Below are positions 1 through 9,684 of a stretch of 64,000 nucleotides of DNA, one piece after another; position 1 is the first letter of the stretch, and every line of letters starts with the position of its first letter. The position numbers and the translations under genes were made by a program. Under the pieces are notes generated by a model that saw only the letters and a program-made list of their open reading frames with translations, did no database searches and was not told where the DNA came from. Source of the DNA: Pseudomonas sp. RSB 5.4 (GTDB lineage Bacteria; Pseudomonadota; Gammaproteobacteria; Pseudomonadales; Pseudomonadaceae); the NCBI RefSeq assembly GCF_037126175.1, contig NZ_CP146986.1, positions 62,001 through 126,000 on the forward strand, given 5' to 3'.

Positions 1-1
1 G

Positions 2-796
2 CAGGTCGATATCACCGTGTCTTCCATCGGTAACTCCAAGAGCCTGCGCGGCGGCACCCTGTTGCTGACCCCGCTCAAGGGTATCGACGGCAACGTCTAC
101 GCCATCGCTCAGGGCAACCTGGTGGTCGGCGGTTTCGATGCTGAAGGTCGCGACGGTTCGAAGATCACCGTCAACGTTCCGTCGGCCGGTCGCATCCCGG
201 GCGGTGCGTCGGTGGAGCGTTCGGTGCCGAGCGGGTTCAACCAGGGCAACAGCCTGACGCTGAACCTCAACCGTTCCGACTTCACCACCGCCAAGCGCAT
301 CGTCGACAAGATCAACGACATGCTCGGCCCTGGCGTGGCACAAGCCATCGACGGCGGTTCGATTCGTGTGACGGCGCCGCTCGATCCGAGCCAGCGCGTC
401 GACTACCTGTCGATCCTCGAAAACCTCGAAGTCGACCCGGGTCAGGCGGTGGCGAAAGTCATCATCAACTCGCGTACCGGCACCATCGTCATCGGCCAGA
501 ACGTGAAAGTCTCGCCGGCCGCCGTGACCCACGGCAGCCTGACCGTGACCATCACCGAAGACCCGATCGTCAGCCAGCCGGGCCCATTGTCCAATGGGCA
601 GACGGCCGTTGTGCCGCGCTCGCGGGTCAACGCCCAGCAAGAAGCCAAACCGATGTTCAAATTCGGCCCGGGTACCACCCTCGACGAAATCGTGCGTGCG
701 GTAAACCAGGTTGGCGCGGCACCGGGTGACCTGATGGCAATCCTTGAAGCACTGAAGCAGGCCGGCGCGTTGCAAGCCGACCTGATCGTGATCTGA
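2..796 (+). CDS. flgI: FlgI, flagellar P-ring protein (5' end outside the window)
   Basis: The reading frame is open from the first bases, so the start codon and signal peptide lie upstream of the window. The 264 visible residues are the C-terminal two thirds or more of FlgI, which usually has about 370 residues. FlgI forms the periplasmic P ring around the rod in the peptidoglycan layer. Typical FlgI segments are [16 protein letters not shown] near the left edge and [19 protein letters not shown] sequence (here [19 protein letters not shown]) at the C-terminus. flgJ starts 11 bases after the stop, the usual flgI-flgJ order. Confidence 0.96.
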   Translation, partial: QVDITVSSIGNSKSLRGGTLLLTPLKGIDGNVYAIAQGNLVVGGFDAEGRDGSKITVNVPSAGRIPGGASVERSVPSGFNQGNSLTLNLNRSDFTTAKRIVDKINDMLGPGVAQAIDGGSIRVTAPLDPSQRVDYLSILENLEVDPGQAVAKVIINSRTGTIVIGQNVKVSPAAVTHGSLTVTITEDPIVSQPGPLSNGQTAVVPRSRVNAQQEAKPMFKFGPGTTLDEIVRAVNQVGAAPGDLMAILEALKQAGALQADLIVI

Positions 797-807
797 GGAC
801 GGCGACC

Positions 808-2091
808 ATGGATATGCGCAAAGGCAGTCTGGCGGGCACTGGCGATTCGGGTTCGTACTCCGACCTCAATCGTCTGAACCAGCTCAAGGTCGGCGACAAG
901 AACAGCGATGCGAACATGCGCAAAGTGGCGCAGGAATTCGAATCGCTGTTCCTCGGCGAAATGCTCAAGTCGATGCGTTCGGCCACCGAGGCATTGGGTA
1001 AAGACAACCCGATGAACACCCCGGCGGCCAAGCAATATCAGGAAATGTACGACCAGCAACTGGCGGTGTCGCTGTCTCGCGAGGGCGGCGGTATCGGTCT
1101 GGCCGACGTGCTGATGAAGCAGATGTCGAAGAACAAGCCAATGGCGCCGGGTGAGGCTGCGGCCGCGTCCGCTGCCAAGCAGGAAGCGGCGAAAGCCGCT
1201 GCGGTGCAGACGCCGATTGCTGCCGGCACTACCGGCACCGGCCCGCTGTCACGGCTCAATGGCGAGCGCCCGTTGTGGGCCTCGCGTTCGTTGCATGCGC
1301 CGAACACTCAATTGGCCCACGCCAACGACATGGAAATGATCAACAAGCGTCGTCTGGCTCTGCCGCCGAAACTGGCTGATCGTTTGCTTGCCGGTCTGGT
1401 GCCTTCCGCTACGCCGACTGCCGCCAATGCGTTGCCGCAACGCACCACGACCACGGCCGCCACCGGCGCCGGCCCGCTGTACAACGGCGACTGGCTGAGC
1501 CGTGCCGAAGACGCCAAGGCGTCCGGCGGGCAGATGCAGATTTACGGTCGGGCAATGGCGCAGATTCCGCTGGCACCGGCCAAGCGCGCCTTCAGCTCCG
1601 CCGACGAATTCGTCAACACCATGCTGCCGATGGCCAAAGAAGCCGCCGCGCGTATTGGCGTCGATCCGCGCTACCTGGTGGCGCAAGCCGCACTGGAAAC
1701 CGGTTGGGGCAAATCGGTCATGCGCGCCCAGGATGGCAGCAGCAGTCACAACCTGTTCGGCATCAAGGCCAGCAGCAACTGGACCGGCGATTCGGCCCGG
1801 GCAATCACCAGCGAGTTCCGCAACGGGCAGATGGTCAAGGAGACGGCGCAGTTCCGTTCCTATGCCTCGTACAAGGACAGTTTCCACGATCTGGTGACTT
1901 TGCTGCAGACCAACAATCGCTATCAAGATGTGGTGAAGTCGGCCGATAACCCAGAACAGTTTGTACGCGAGTTGCAAAAGGCCGGTTACGCGACCGACCC
2001 GAACTACGCGACGAAGATTTCGCAGATAGCCAAGCAGATGAACAGTTTTGAAAACTATGCTGCGGCCGGCGTTTCCACCCAGCCTTTTTAA
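808..2091 (+). CDS. flgJ: FlgJ, rod-capping protein and peptidoglycan hydrolase
   Basis: FlgJ caps the growing rod and cuts peptidoglycan so that the rod can pass through the periplasm. Residues about 30-105 are the rod-binding N-terminal domain (KVAQEFESLFLGEMLKSMR). An Ala/Thr/Pro-rich linker follows. Residues about 262-405 are the glucosaminidase-type domain, with the probable catalytic Glu297 in AALETGWGKS and a typical NLFGIKAS segment. At 427 residues it is longer than enteric FlgJ (about 313) because of the linker, as is usual in pseudomonads. The ATG is preceded by GAGGA overlapping the flgI stop region. Confidence 0.96.
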   Translation: MDMRKGSLAGTGDSGSYSDLNRLNQLKVGDKNSDANMRKVAQEFESLFLGEMLKSMRSATEALGKDNPMNTPAAKQYQEMYDQQLAVSLSREGGGIGLADVLMKQMSKNKPMAPGEAAAASAAKQEAAKAAAVQTPIAAGTTGTGPLSRLNGERPLWASRSLHAPNTQLAHANDMEMINKRRLALPPKLADRLLAGLVPSATPTAANALPQRTTTTAATGAGPLYNGDWLSRAEDAKASGGQMQIYGRAMAQIPLAPAKRAFSSADEFVNTMLPMAKEAAARIGVDPRYLVAQAALETGWGKSVMRAQDGSSSHNLFGIKASSNWTGDSARAITSEFRNGQMVKETAQFRSYASYKDSFHDLVTLLQTNNRYQDVVKSADNPEQFVRELQKAGYATDPNYATKISQIAKQMNSFENYAAAGVSTQPF

Positions 2092-2115
2092 GGCACAAGG
2101 TATAAGGTCTGAACC

Positions 2116-4161
2116 ATGAGTTTGCTCAATATCGGGATGTCGGGTCTGGCGTCGAGCCAGGCCTCTTTGGCTACGACAGGCAACAACATTGCCAACGTCG
2201 ACACCGCCGGTTATTCACGCCAGCAAACCGTGCAGGGCACCAAGGCCTCGCAGCAGTACGGCACCGTTTTCATCGGCACGGGCACAACCCTGGCTGACGT
2301 GCGCCGGGTCTACAACTCCTACCTGGAATCGCAATTGCACACCGCGACTTCGCTCAACAGCGAAGCGGCGTCGTACCTGGCCCAGGCCACGCCCCTGGAC
2401 GCCACGTTGTCCGACACCAACACCGGCCTGACCGGCGTGTTGCAGAAGTTCTTCACCTCGATGCAGGGCGTCGCGACGTCGGCGACCGATGACACCTCCC
2501 GTCAGTCGGTGCTGACCGGCGCACAGGCGCTGACCAGTCGCTTCAACACCATCGCCAAACAGCTGAACGACCAGAACACCAGCATCAACGGCAGCCTGGG
2601 CGACATGACGGCCCAGGTGAACAAACTGGCGACCTCGATTGCCAATCTGAACCAGAAGATCGGTGAGATTTCCACTAGTGGCGGTGCCCCGAACGATCTG
2701 CTCGACAGCCGTAACGAGGCCGTGCGTCAGCTGTCCGAGCTGACCGGTGCGCAGGTCGTCGAGCGCGGTACCAGCTTCGACGTGTACATCGGCAGTGGTC
2801 AGCCACTGGTGATCGGCAACACCACCAACACCCTGAGCACCGTGCCAAGCAAAGACGATCCGTCGCGCATGGCGATCCAGATGGACCGCGGTTCGAGCAC
2901 CATTGACGTCACTTCGGCGATGACCGGTGGCGAAATCGGCGGCCTGCTGACCTATCGCAGCGACGTCCTCGACCCTTCGCTCAATGAGCTGGGGCGTGTA
3001 GCGCTGGTCGTCGCCGATCAGATCAACAGCCAGCAAGCCCAGGGCATCGACAAGAACGGTGACTTCGGCGCAGCACTGTTCAACAACATCAACAGTGCCG
3101 CGCTGGTCAGTCAGCGCAGCATCGCGCAGTCGGGCAACAGCGCAGGTTCGGGCAACCTCGATGTGACCATCAAGGACACCGGCAAGCTGACCACCAGCGA
3201 TTATCAGGTCACCTTCACCAGCGCCACCGACTACTCGGTCAAGCGCTCCGACGGTACCGACCTCGGTTCGTTCAGCACCACCACCAACCCGCCTCCGGTG
3301 ATCGACGGCTTCAGCCTGTCGCTCAATGGCGGTGCGCTGAGCGCTGGTGACACCTTCAAGGTGACCCCGACCCGTAACGCGGCGGCGAGCATCCAGACGG
3401 TGCTCACCGATCCGAAGAAAATTGCCGCCGCCGGCCCATTGACCGGCTCGGCCAGCGCCAACGGCCTGGGCACTTACACCCAGCCGACGCTCAGCGACAA
3501 GATTGATATCTACAACCCGACTGCCCAGGCCGACATGCAGGCGGCGCTGAAGAATTCGACGCCGGTCAAACTGGTGTTCGGTGACGCGAGCGGCGGCAGC
3601 CAGTCGTACAACCTGGTCGACGCCAAGGGCGCGACCATCGGCACTGGCACCATCGTTCCTGGTCAGTCGAACACGCTGAACCTGAAAGTGGGCATCGTCG
3701 ACGCCAGCGGCAACCCGGTGATGGACACCACCGTCACGCCGAACGTGCAGAAGACCTTCACCGTGCAGACCACGGTTGGCGGCACGCCGAAGTCCGGCGA
3801 AACCTTCACCATGAACCTTACCGGTGCAGCCTCGTCCGACAACCGCAACGCGCAAGCGCTGGTGGCTCTGCAAACCAAGCAAACCGTCGACACCGGTTCG
3901 GCGAGCAAAGGCATCAGTCTCACCGACGCCTACAACAAGCTGGTGACCAACGTCGGTACCAAAGCGGCGCAAGGCAAATCCGACGCCACGGCCACTTCGC
4001 AGATTCTGGATCAGGCCCAGGGCGCACGCGATTCGCTGTCCGGGGTCAACCTGGATGAAGAAACCGGCAACCTGGTCAAATACCAGCAGTACTACACCGC
4101 CTCGTCGCAGATCATCAAGGCGGCGCAGGAAACATTCTCTACGTTGATCAACAGCCTTTAA
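2116..4161 (+). CDS. flgK: FlgK, hook-filament junction protein HAP1
   Basis: FlgK is exported and forms the first junction ring between hook and filament. The N-terminus (MSLLNIGMSGLASSQASLATT) and the C-terminal coiled-coil helix (NLVKYQQYYTASSQIIKAAQ) are family hallmarks. The protein has 681 residues against about 550 in enterics. The extra length lies in the variable outer domain, roughly residues 330-560, which is Thr/Ser/Gly-rich and beta-strand-like. It contains GFSLSLNGGALSAGDTFKV, a segment that resembles one in FlgL. flgL follows after 13 bases. Confidence 0.97.
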   Translation: MSLLNIGMSGLASSQASLATTGNNIANVDTAGYSRQQTVQGTKASQQYGTVFIGTGTTLADVRRVYNSYLESQLHTATSLNSEAASYLAQATPLDATLSDTNTGLTGVLQKFFTSMQGVATSATDDTSRQSVLTGAQALTSRFNTIAKQLNDQNTSINGSLGDMTAQVNKLATSIANLNQKIGEISTSGGAPNDLLDSRNEAVRQLSELTGAQVVERGTSFDVYIGSGQPLVIGNTTNTLSTVPSKDDPSRMAIQMDRGSSTIDVTSAMTGGEIGGLLTYRSDVLDPSLNELGRVALVVADQINSQQAQGIDKNGDFGAALFNNINSAALVSQRSIAQSGNSAGSGNLDVTIKDTGKLTTSDYQVTFTSATDYSVKRSDGTDLGSFSTTTNPPPVIDGFSLSLNGGALSAGDTFKVTPTRNAAASIQTVLTDPKKIAAAGPLTGSASANGLGTYTQPTLSDKIDIYNPTAQADMQAALKNSTPVKLVFGDASGGSQSYNLVDAKGATIGTGTIVPGQSNTLNLKVGIVDASGNPVMDTTVTPNVQKTFTVQTTVGGTPKSGETFTMNLTGAASSDNRNAQALVALQTKQTVDTGSASKGISLTDAYNKLVTNVGTKAAQGKSDATATSQILDQAQGARDSLSGVNLDEETGNLVKYQQYYTASSQIIKAAQETFSTLINSL

Positions 4162-4174
4162 GGAGTCGTAATTC

Positions 4175-5743
4175 ATGCGCCTTTCCACCGCCCAGTATTA
4201 CGGCACCCAAGCGGCTGACTATCAGCGTAACTTCAACAAGGCCGTTGCCACCGCGAGCGAGGCCAGCAGCCTGCAGCGCATCAACACCGCCGCTGATGAT
4301 CCGATCGGTGCCGGTCGTTTGCTGCAACTGGGCCAGCAGGCGGCGATGCTGGATCAGTACAACACCAATATCAGCAGCACCAAGAGCGGGTTGTCCGTAC
4401 AGGAAACCACGCTGGACTCCATCACCACGGCACTGCAACGTGCCAAGGAATTGTCTCTGGCCGCCAACAACGGCACGGCCACCGACAAGGATCGCCAGGC
4501 CTACGCTCAGGAGCTGGGACAGATTCAGCAAACAGTGCTGGGCCTGATGAACTCCAAGGATGCCAACGGCAACTACCTGTTCTCCGGTTCGAAGACCGAC
4601 ACCGCGCCGTACTCGCAGAATGCCGACGGCACCTTTTCATACAACGGTGACCAGACCACCATCAACCTGGGCATCGGCGACGGCATGACCGTCGGCACCA
4701 ACACCACGGGTTGGGATGCTTTCCAGCAGACCATCAATACCGGTCGCACCAACACCACCATGACTGCTCCGGCGGTGGATGACGGTCGTGTGGTGCTGTC
4801 CAACGGTACGGTTGGCACCGCAGCCACCTATGACGCCAAGTTCACCGCTGGCCAGCCTTACACCGTCAGCTTCGTCAGCAGTACTCAGCTGAAAATCACC
4901 GATGCCCTGGGCAACGACGTTACCGCCGAGGCCAGCAAGAACGGTGTTGTCAGCAACAGCAGCGGCGCCAACCAGACGGTCAGCTTCCGTGGTGTCGACA
5001 TGAAGCTGAACATTAACCTGAAGGCGGGTGACACTAACCCTGACGCGGTCATTGCCGGGCACAGTTTCCAGTTGGCTTCCACGCCTGACTCGTTCACCAC
5101 CACGCGCAGTCCGGGCAACCCGTCTACCGCGGTGATCACCGGTTCCAGCATCACCGACCAGGCGGCGTATAACAATGCCTTCCCGCAAGGTGGCGCGGTC
5201 CTCAAGTTCACCAGCGCCACGGCGTTCGATCTGTACGCTGCACCTGTTACCGCTGACAGCAAGCCTGTGTCGTCCGGCACGGTGGCCGGGGGCAACGCAA
5301 CCGCTGCAGGTGTGACCTTCGCGTTAGGCAGCGCACCGGCAGCGGGTGATCAGTTCTCGATCCAGCCGAACAATCATCAGACCCAGAATATCCTCGACAC
5401 CCTGGGCCAGATGATCACTGCGATGAACACGCCAATCGATGGCGATGACGTGGCCAAGCAGAAATTCCAGGGCGCGATGGAGGCCGGTCTTGGCAACATC
5501 GACAGCGCTAATAATCAGATTGGTGCTGCGGTTACTGCAATCGGTGCGCGTGGTCAGTCGCTGGATATGCAAACCGTGACCAACCAGAGCCTGAGCACCG
5601 CGAACACTACGACCCAGGGTTCGATTCGCGACTCGGATCCGGCCGAAGTCATGACCCGCCTGACGTTGCAGCAAACCATGCTGCAGGCAGCGCAACTGGC
5701 CTTCAGCAAAATCAGCCAGTTGGGTCTGTTCAACAAGATCTGA
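4175..5743 (+). CDS. flgL: FlgL, hook-filament junction protein HAP3
   Basis: FlgL is the second junction protein, bridging FlgK and flagellin. The N-terminal helix (MRLSTAQYYGTQAADYQ) and the flagellin-like C-terminus (RLTLQQTMLQAAQLAFSKI, ending GLFNKI) are typical. At 522 residues it is much longer than enteric FlgL (about 317). The insertion is in the surface domain, roughly residues 150-400, rich in Thr, Ser and Gly. A strong ribosome site AAGGAG precedes the ATG. A hairpin terminator 6 bases after the stop ends the flg operon. Confidence 0.96.
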   Translation: MRLSTAQYYGTQAADYQRNFNKAVATASEASSLQRINTAADDPIGAGRLLQLGQQAAMLDQYNTNISSTKSGLSVQETTLDSITTALQRAKELSLAANNGTATDKDRQAYAQELGQIQQTVLGLMNSKDANGNYLFSGSKTDTAPYSQNADGTFSYNGDQTTINLGIGDGMTVGTNTTGWDAFQQTINTGRTNTTMTAPAVDDGRVVLSNGTVGTAATYDAKFTAGQPYTVSFVSSTQLKITDALGNDVTAEASKNGVVSNSSGANQTVSFRGVDMKLNINLKAGDTNPDAVIAGHSFQLASTPDSFTTTRSPGNPSTAVITGSSITDQAAYNNAFPQGGAVLKFTSATAFDLYAAPVTADSKPVSSGTVAGGNATAAGVTFALGSAPAAGDQFSIQPNNHQTQNILDTLGQMITAMNTPIDGDDVAKQKFQGAMEAGLGNIDSANNQIGAAVTAIGARGQSLDMQTVTNQSLSTANTTTQGSIRDSDPAEVMTRLTLQQTMLQAAQLAFSKISQLGLFNKI

Positions 5744-5748
5744 TGGTC

Positions 5749-5773
5749 AACGGGTGTGCAAACGCCCGTTTTG
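5749..5773 (+). terminator. Rho-independent terminator after flgL
   Basis: AACGGGTGT and ACGCCCGTT form a 9-pair stem with one G-U pair and a GCAA loop, followed by TTTTG. It separates the flg operon from the glycosyltransferase gene. Confidence 0.75.
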
Positions 5774-5827
5774 CCGTGTCCCCTTAGTTAATGTTTTTTT
5801 GCGGTTTTCAGGGCTCGCTTTCAGGAG

Positions 5828-5852
5828 CGGGCTCGTACCGCCCGTGAGCCCG
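5828..5852 (+). promoter_or_regulatory. Hairpin between ribosome site and GTG start of the glycosyltransferase
   Basis: CGGGCTC (5828-5834) and GAGCCCG (5846-5852) form a perfect 7-pair stem ending two bases before the GTG start at 5855. The only good Shine-Dalgarno sequence, AGGAG (5823-5827), lies directly upstream of the stem. It would be too far from the start unless the hairpin folds and brings the two together. Confidence 0.45.
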
Positions 5853-5854
5853 CC

Positions 5855-8800
5855 GTGAATTCACTCCCTCTCGTCAGTATTGCCATTCCCGCCTTCAGTC
5901 CACGTTTCTTCGAACGGGCATTGCGCAGTGCCGTCGGTCAGAGCTACGGCAATCTTGAAATCATTGTGTGTGATGACAGTCGCGGCAACGAGATCGAAGA
6001 CATCGTTGCCAAGGTGGTCGAGGGCACGGGTTTTGCCGTGAGCTACGTGCGCAATCCACGCACGTTGGGCATGGTCGGCAACCTGAAGGTCTGCCTCGAT
6101 CAGGCGCAGGGTGAGTTCATCAAATTTCTGTGTGACGACGACCTTCTCTATTCCACCTGTATCGAACAACAGGCCCACGAACTGTTGCGCGACGAAGTCA
6201 GTCTGGTAGTGGCCCAGCGACTTCTGTGGGATGCGGGCGAGATCATCCTGCCTTCGCGTCTGGAAAATACTTCGTTGACACCTTTCAGCGGCTTGCTCAA
6301 GGGCGATGATCTGCTGGGAATATTCGAAAAATTCCCGGTCAACGTGCTGGGTGGGTTCAGCAGCGCCTTGTTCCGCCGTGCGGATGTTGTGGAGCTCTTG
6401 CCGGCGCTGACCCAGGAAGGTTACTGCTTTGTCGCAACCCTGGATTTCGCGTTGTACGTCTGCCTGTTGCGGCGCGGCAATCTGGCGCTGTCCAACAATG
6501 TGCTCAGCGTCGAGCGACTTTACGCAGAGCGCTTGAGCGCACAACAACCCATGAAGGATGCGGTAGAGGTTGAGCGCGAATGGATTTCGCAAATGCTCAA
6601 GGCCCGCAGCGGCGAGGCGGCACCTGCATCCGGATGGGTTCGCTACGTCCAGTTGACCAAGGCTGATGAGTCGCCGCGAGTCTGGGAGGAGCTGCCTTTG
6701 AGCCGTACTCTCGGTACCAAACAGAGCCGTCAGGAGTGGAGTGTCGGCGCCGACAGTTTCAGTTTCACTGAACTCTATGCGCAGTGGCTGGCGTGTCGGG
6801 TGCTCACCGACGAGCAGCGAAAATATCTGCCGGAAACGATTTCCAACTGGCCGCATCAGCCCCGGATCGTGCCGGTCATCATTGATGGTCGGGGCAACCG
6901 TAACGGTCTCGAACGCACGTTGGAGGCGCTCGGTGCTCAGGATTACCCGCCAGAATTGATTCTGGTGCTATCGGAGTCCTGTGCCGAAGCCGAGCTGGAC
7001 GGGCGCGTATTTCGCATGCCGTTGCAAGGGGACGGTCTGGAGCAGATCAATGCGTTGCTGCCGCAGCTGGAAGGCGCCGACTGGTTCTACCTATTGCAGG
7101 CCGGTGATTGTCTGGTAGCGCCAGCGCTGTTGATAATGGCAGAGCGGATCGCGCACTCGAACACGTTCACCTGCCTGTACAGCGATGAGGGCAGTTTGCG
7201 CGGTGGTGAGTCGGTAGAGCCGGCTTTCAAACCGGATTTCAACATCGATCTCATGCGCAGCTACCCTTACGTCGGGCGTGCTCTGGCGTTCAAGCGCGAG
7301 CGTTTTCTTGAGCTGGGCGGGTTTGAGCCGGACTTTGCCGAGCTGGCAGCGCATGACGTGCTGTGGCGCATGGTCGAGAGCGACGGGACGCAGGCTATCG
7401 GCCATGTCGCGGAAGTTTTACTGGAGTCCAGGCACGACCTTTCCAAATGGCTTGCCGAACCAGGCGTCGTGGAGCAAAACCCACGGGTGCTCGAAGCGCA
7501 TTTGCAGCGTTTGGAGGTCGCACACGGTATTCGCCGTGGCAGTCGCGAGTTGCTCAATCGTATCGACTATCAACATGCCCGACGCCCGTTGGTGTCGATC
7601 ATCATTGTGACGCAGGACCAGACAGCCGCTTTGCAGCGCTGTGTCGAGACGCTACTGGAAAAAACTGCTTACACCGAGTACGAATTGCTGTTGGTCGACA
7701 ACGGCAGCAAAAGCGCTGAAGCACTGGCCTGGCTGGAAGGCATGGCGCAGCTGGGCAGTGACCGGATCCGCGTAATCACCTGCTCGCAAACGAGTAATGT
7801 CGCTGCATTGCACAATTTCTCGGTGGCGCAGGCGCGCGGCGAGTATGTGTTGATGCTCAACTCCTTTGTGGTGATTACTCAGGCTGACTGGCTGGACGAA
7901 CTGGTCAACCATGCACAGCGCCCGGAAGTGGGTGTGGTCGGAGCCAAACTGTTCAACCCGGACGGTTGCGTGTTGCATGCCGGCCTGATTCTTGGCTTGC
8001 AAGGGCCGGTCGGTCTTCCGTTTTACGGTCAGCCTGCACAGTCCGACGGCTATATGTTCCGTCTGCAAGCGGTGCAAGACCTGAGCGCTGTGGGTGGCGA
8101 TTGTCTGATGATCCGCAAATCGCTCTTCGAGGCGCTTGGGGGGCTGGATGAGCATGATCTGAAACAAGCGCTCAATGTCGCGGATCTCTGCCTGCGGATC
8201 GGTCAGGAAGGCTATCTGGTGGTGTGGAACCCTTACGCCATTCTGGCCATTGGCGAACGGCCAACCAGTGTGGCGACGGAGCAGGAAGAGCAACTGCATG
8301 TCCAGGAACAGGAAGTGTTTTATCGACGTTGGCTGCCGCTCATTGCGCGTGACCCGGCTTATAACGTCAACCTGGCCTTGCAGGGTATCGGAGCGACTTG
8401 CTTCAGTCTTGAGCCGGGGCTGCGCACTGGCTGGAGCGCATTCTCCAGAGTGCAGTTGCCCAATGTGCTTGCGGTGCCGATCAATGCCTCGGCGATTGGG
8501 CATTACCGCATGAGTCAGCCGTTGATCGAGCTGAAGGCGGCCAACAGAGTAGAGGGGCGCATTTGTTACGGCTTGCCATCGATCATTGATATCGAGCGCC
8601 AGACGCCTGACGTGATCGTGCTGCAAGGACGCTACTCGGAGCACGCCATCGATGAAATTCCACCACTGAAGAAGTATTTCAATGCGCGGCGAATCTTCGA
8701 GCTGGACGACTATGTGATTGACGTTCCACATCGCAACGCGCACATCCGCAACATGCCGAGCAAGCAGGACATGGAGCGTATGGTACGACGTGCTATCGGC

Positions 8801-9448
8801 CTGTGTGATCGTGTGGTGGTCTCCACTCAGCCGCTCGCCAACGTCCTGTCGGACATGCATCACGATATTCGTGTTGTGCCGAACATGTTGGCCAAAGACA
8901 TGTGGAGCAACCTTCGCAGCCAGCGCCGTACCTCGAAAAAACCTCGAGTGGGCTGGGGCGGAGGCACCAGTCACCATGGCGATCTGGCGGTCATCGCCGA
9001 CGTGGTTCGTGAGCTGGCGAATGAAGTCGAATGGGTGTTCTTCGGCATGTGTCCGGATGACCTGCTGCCGTACATGCACGAGTTCCACGGTGTAATCCCC
9101 CTCGAGGTGTATCCGGCAAAACTGGCCAGTCTCAACCTGGATCTTGCGTTGGCGCCGCTGGAGTTTCACATCTTTAACGACTGCAAGAGCAACCTGCGTC
9201 TGCTGGAATATGGTGCCTGCGGTTACCCTGTGATCTGCACCGACACCGAGGCCTATCGCGGCTACCTGCCGTGCACGCGGATCAAGACCAACACCACCGA
9301 TGAGTGGCTGCAAGCGATCCGCATGCACCTGGCCGATCCGGATGCCAGCTACCGCATGGGTGATGATTTGCGTGAGGTCGTGTTGCGTGACTACGTGTTG
9401 CGTGGCGATAACCTGCGGTATTGGGAGTATGGCTGGCTGGCGGATTGA
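5855..9448 (+). CDS. Four-module flagellin-type glycosyltransferase (GT2-GT2-GT2-GT4 layout)
   Basis: This 1197-residue protein has no signal peptide or membrane segment, so it is probably cytoplasmic. Module 1 (about residues 5-230) is a GT2 fold with VSIAIPAFSP and an acidic triad at D94-D96. Module 2 (about 336-560) is a degenerate GT2 with DWFYLLQAGDCL. Module 3 (about 576-850) is GT2 with PLVSIIIVTQDQ and RPEVGVVGAKLF. Module 4 (about 868-1190) looks like a GT4/GT1 C-terminal domain, with VGWGGGTSHHGD and NLRLLEYGACGYPVI. Its place after flgL and before fliC matches the flagellin glycosyltransferases (fgt) of other pseudomonads. The GTG start is fixed by the module 1 sequence beginning at residue 5. 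Its sugar substrate is unknown. Confidence 0.85.
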   Translation: MNSLPLVSIAIPAFSPRFFERALRSAVGQSYGNLEIIVCDDSRGNEIEDIVAKVVEGTGFAVSYVRNPRTLGMVGNLKVCLDQAQGEFIKFLCDDDLLYSTCIEQQAHELLRDEVSLVVAQRLLWDAGEIILPSRLENTSLTPFSGLLKGDDLLGIFEKFPVNVLGGFSSALFRRADVVELLPALTQEGYCFVATLDFALYVCLLRRGNLALSNNVLSVERLYAERLSAQQPMKDAVEVEREWISQMLKARSGEAAPASGWVRYVQLTKADESPRVWEELPLSRTLGTKQSRQEWSVGADSFSFTELYAQWLACRVLTDEQRKYLPETISNWPHQPRIVPVIIDGRGNRNGLERTLEALGAQDYPPELILVLSESCAEAELDGRVFRMPLQGDGLEQINALLPQLEGADWFYLLQAGDCLVAPALLIMAERIAHSNTFTCLYSDEGSLRGGESVEPAFKPDFNIDLMRSYPYVGRALAFKRERFLELGGFEPDFAELAAHDVLWRMVESDGTQAIGHVAEVLLESRHDLSKWLAEPGVVEQNPRVLEAHLQRLEVAHGIRRGSRELLNRIDYQHARRPLVSIIIVTQDQTAALQRCVETLLEKTAYTEYELLLVDNGSKSAEALAWLEGMAQLGSDRIRVITCSQTSNVAALHNFSVAQARGEYVLMLNSFVVITQADWLDELVNHAQRPEVGVVGAKLFNPDGCVLHAGLILGLQGPVGLPFYGQPAQSDGYMFRLQAVQDLSAVGGDCLMIRKSLFEALGGLDEHDLKQALNVADLCLRIGQEGYLVVWNPYAILAIGERPTSVATEQEEQLHVQEQEVFYRRWLPLIARDPAYNVNLALQGIGATCFSLEPGLRTGWSAFSRVQLPNVLAVPINASAIGHYRMSQPLIELKAANRVEGRICYGLPSIIDIERQTPDVIVLQGRYSEHAIDEIPPLKKYFNARRIFELDDYVIDVPHRNAHIRNMPSKQDMERMVRRAIGLCDRVVVSTQPLANVLSDMHHDIRVVPNMLAKDMWSNLRSQRRTSKKPRVGWGGGTSHHGDLAVIADVVRELANEVEWVFFGMCPDDLLPYMHEFHGVIPLEVYPAKLASLNLDLALAPLEFHIFNDCKSNLRLLEYGACGYPVICTDTEAYRGYLPCTRIKTNTTDEWLQAIRMHLADPDASYRMGDDLREVVLRDYVLRGDNLRYWEYGWLAD

Positions 9449-9472
9449 TCGATTCGCGCACGGCCCCACTGC

Positions 9473-9508
9473 AAAAACAGGCGACTTTCGAGTCGCCTGT
9501 TTTTTTTG
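9473..9508 (+). terminator. Strong hairpin terminator after the glycosyltransferase
   Basis: AAAAACAGGCGACT and AGTCGCCTGTTTTT form a perfect 14-pair stem closed by a TTCG loop, followed by more T. The A tract on the other side makes it usable in both directions. Confidence 0.9.
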
Positions 9509-9514
9509 CGTGGC

Positions 9515-9541
9515 GAAAAGTTTTTGTATCAAGCCCGATAC
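9515..9541 (+). promoter_or_regulatory. Candidate sigma-28 (FliA) promoter of the RTX gene
   Basis: GAAA (9515-9518), 15 bases, then CCCGATAC (9534-9541) resembles the FliA consensus TAAA-N15-GCCGATAA, with the same spacing as the fliC promoter in this window. A second weaker candidate, CAAG-N15-GTCGATAC, lies at 9560-9586. Both precede the RTX gene. Confidence 0.35.
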
Positions 9542-9684
9542 TTTTTTTGGCCGCGGGCTCAAGCATCGGGATTTTTCTGTCGATACCTTTCCATACGCTC
9601 AATTGGCACGGTCAGCGAAGACCGCCCGGCCAGTGTCTGAGGTGACCGATTTCCGGATTCGACAACAACGCAAGGAAGAAGCAA

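Noticed and set aside
2215..4188. A 657-codon open frame on the minus strand opposite flgK
   Set aside because: It lies wholly antisense to flgK, has no family motif, and its low-complexity His/Arg/Gly/Val-rich product is typical of frames opposite GC-rich genes.
7652..9562. A 636-codon minus-strand frame opposite the large glycosyltransferase
   Set aside because: Antisense to a protein with clear glycosyltransferase modules; no ribosome site or recognisable domain.
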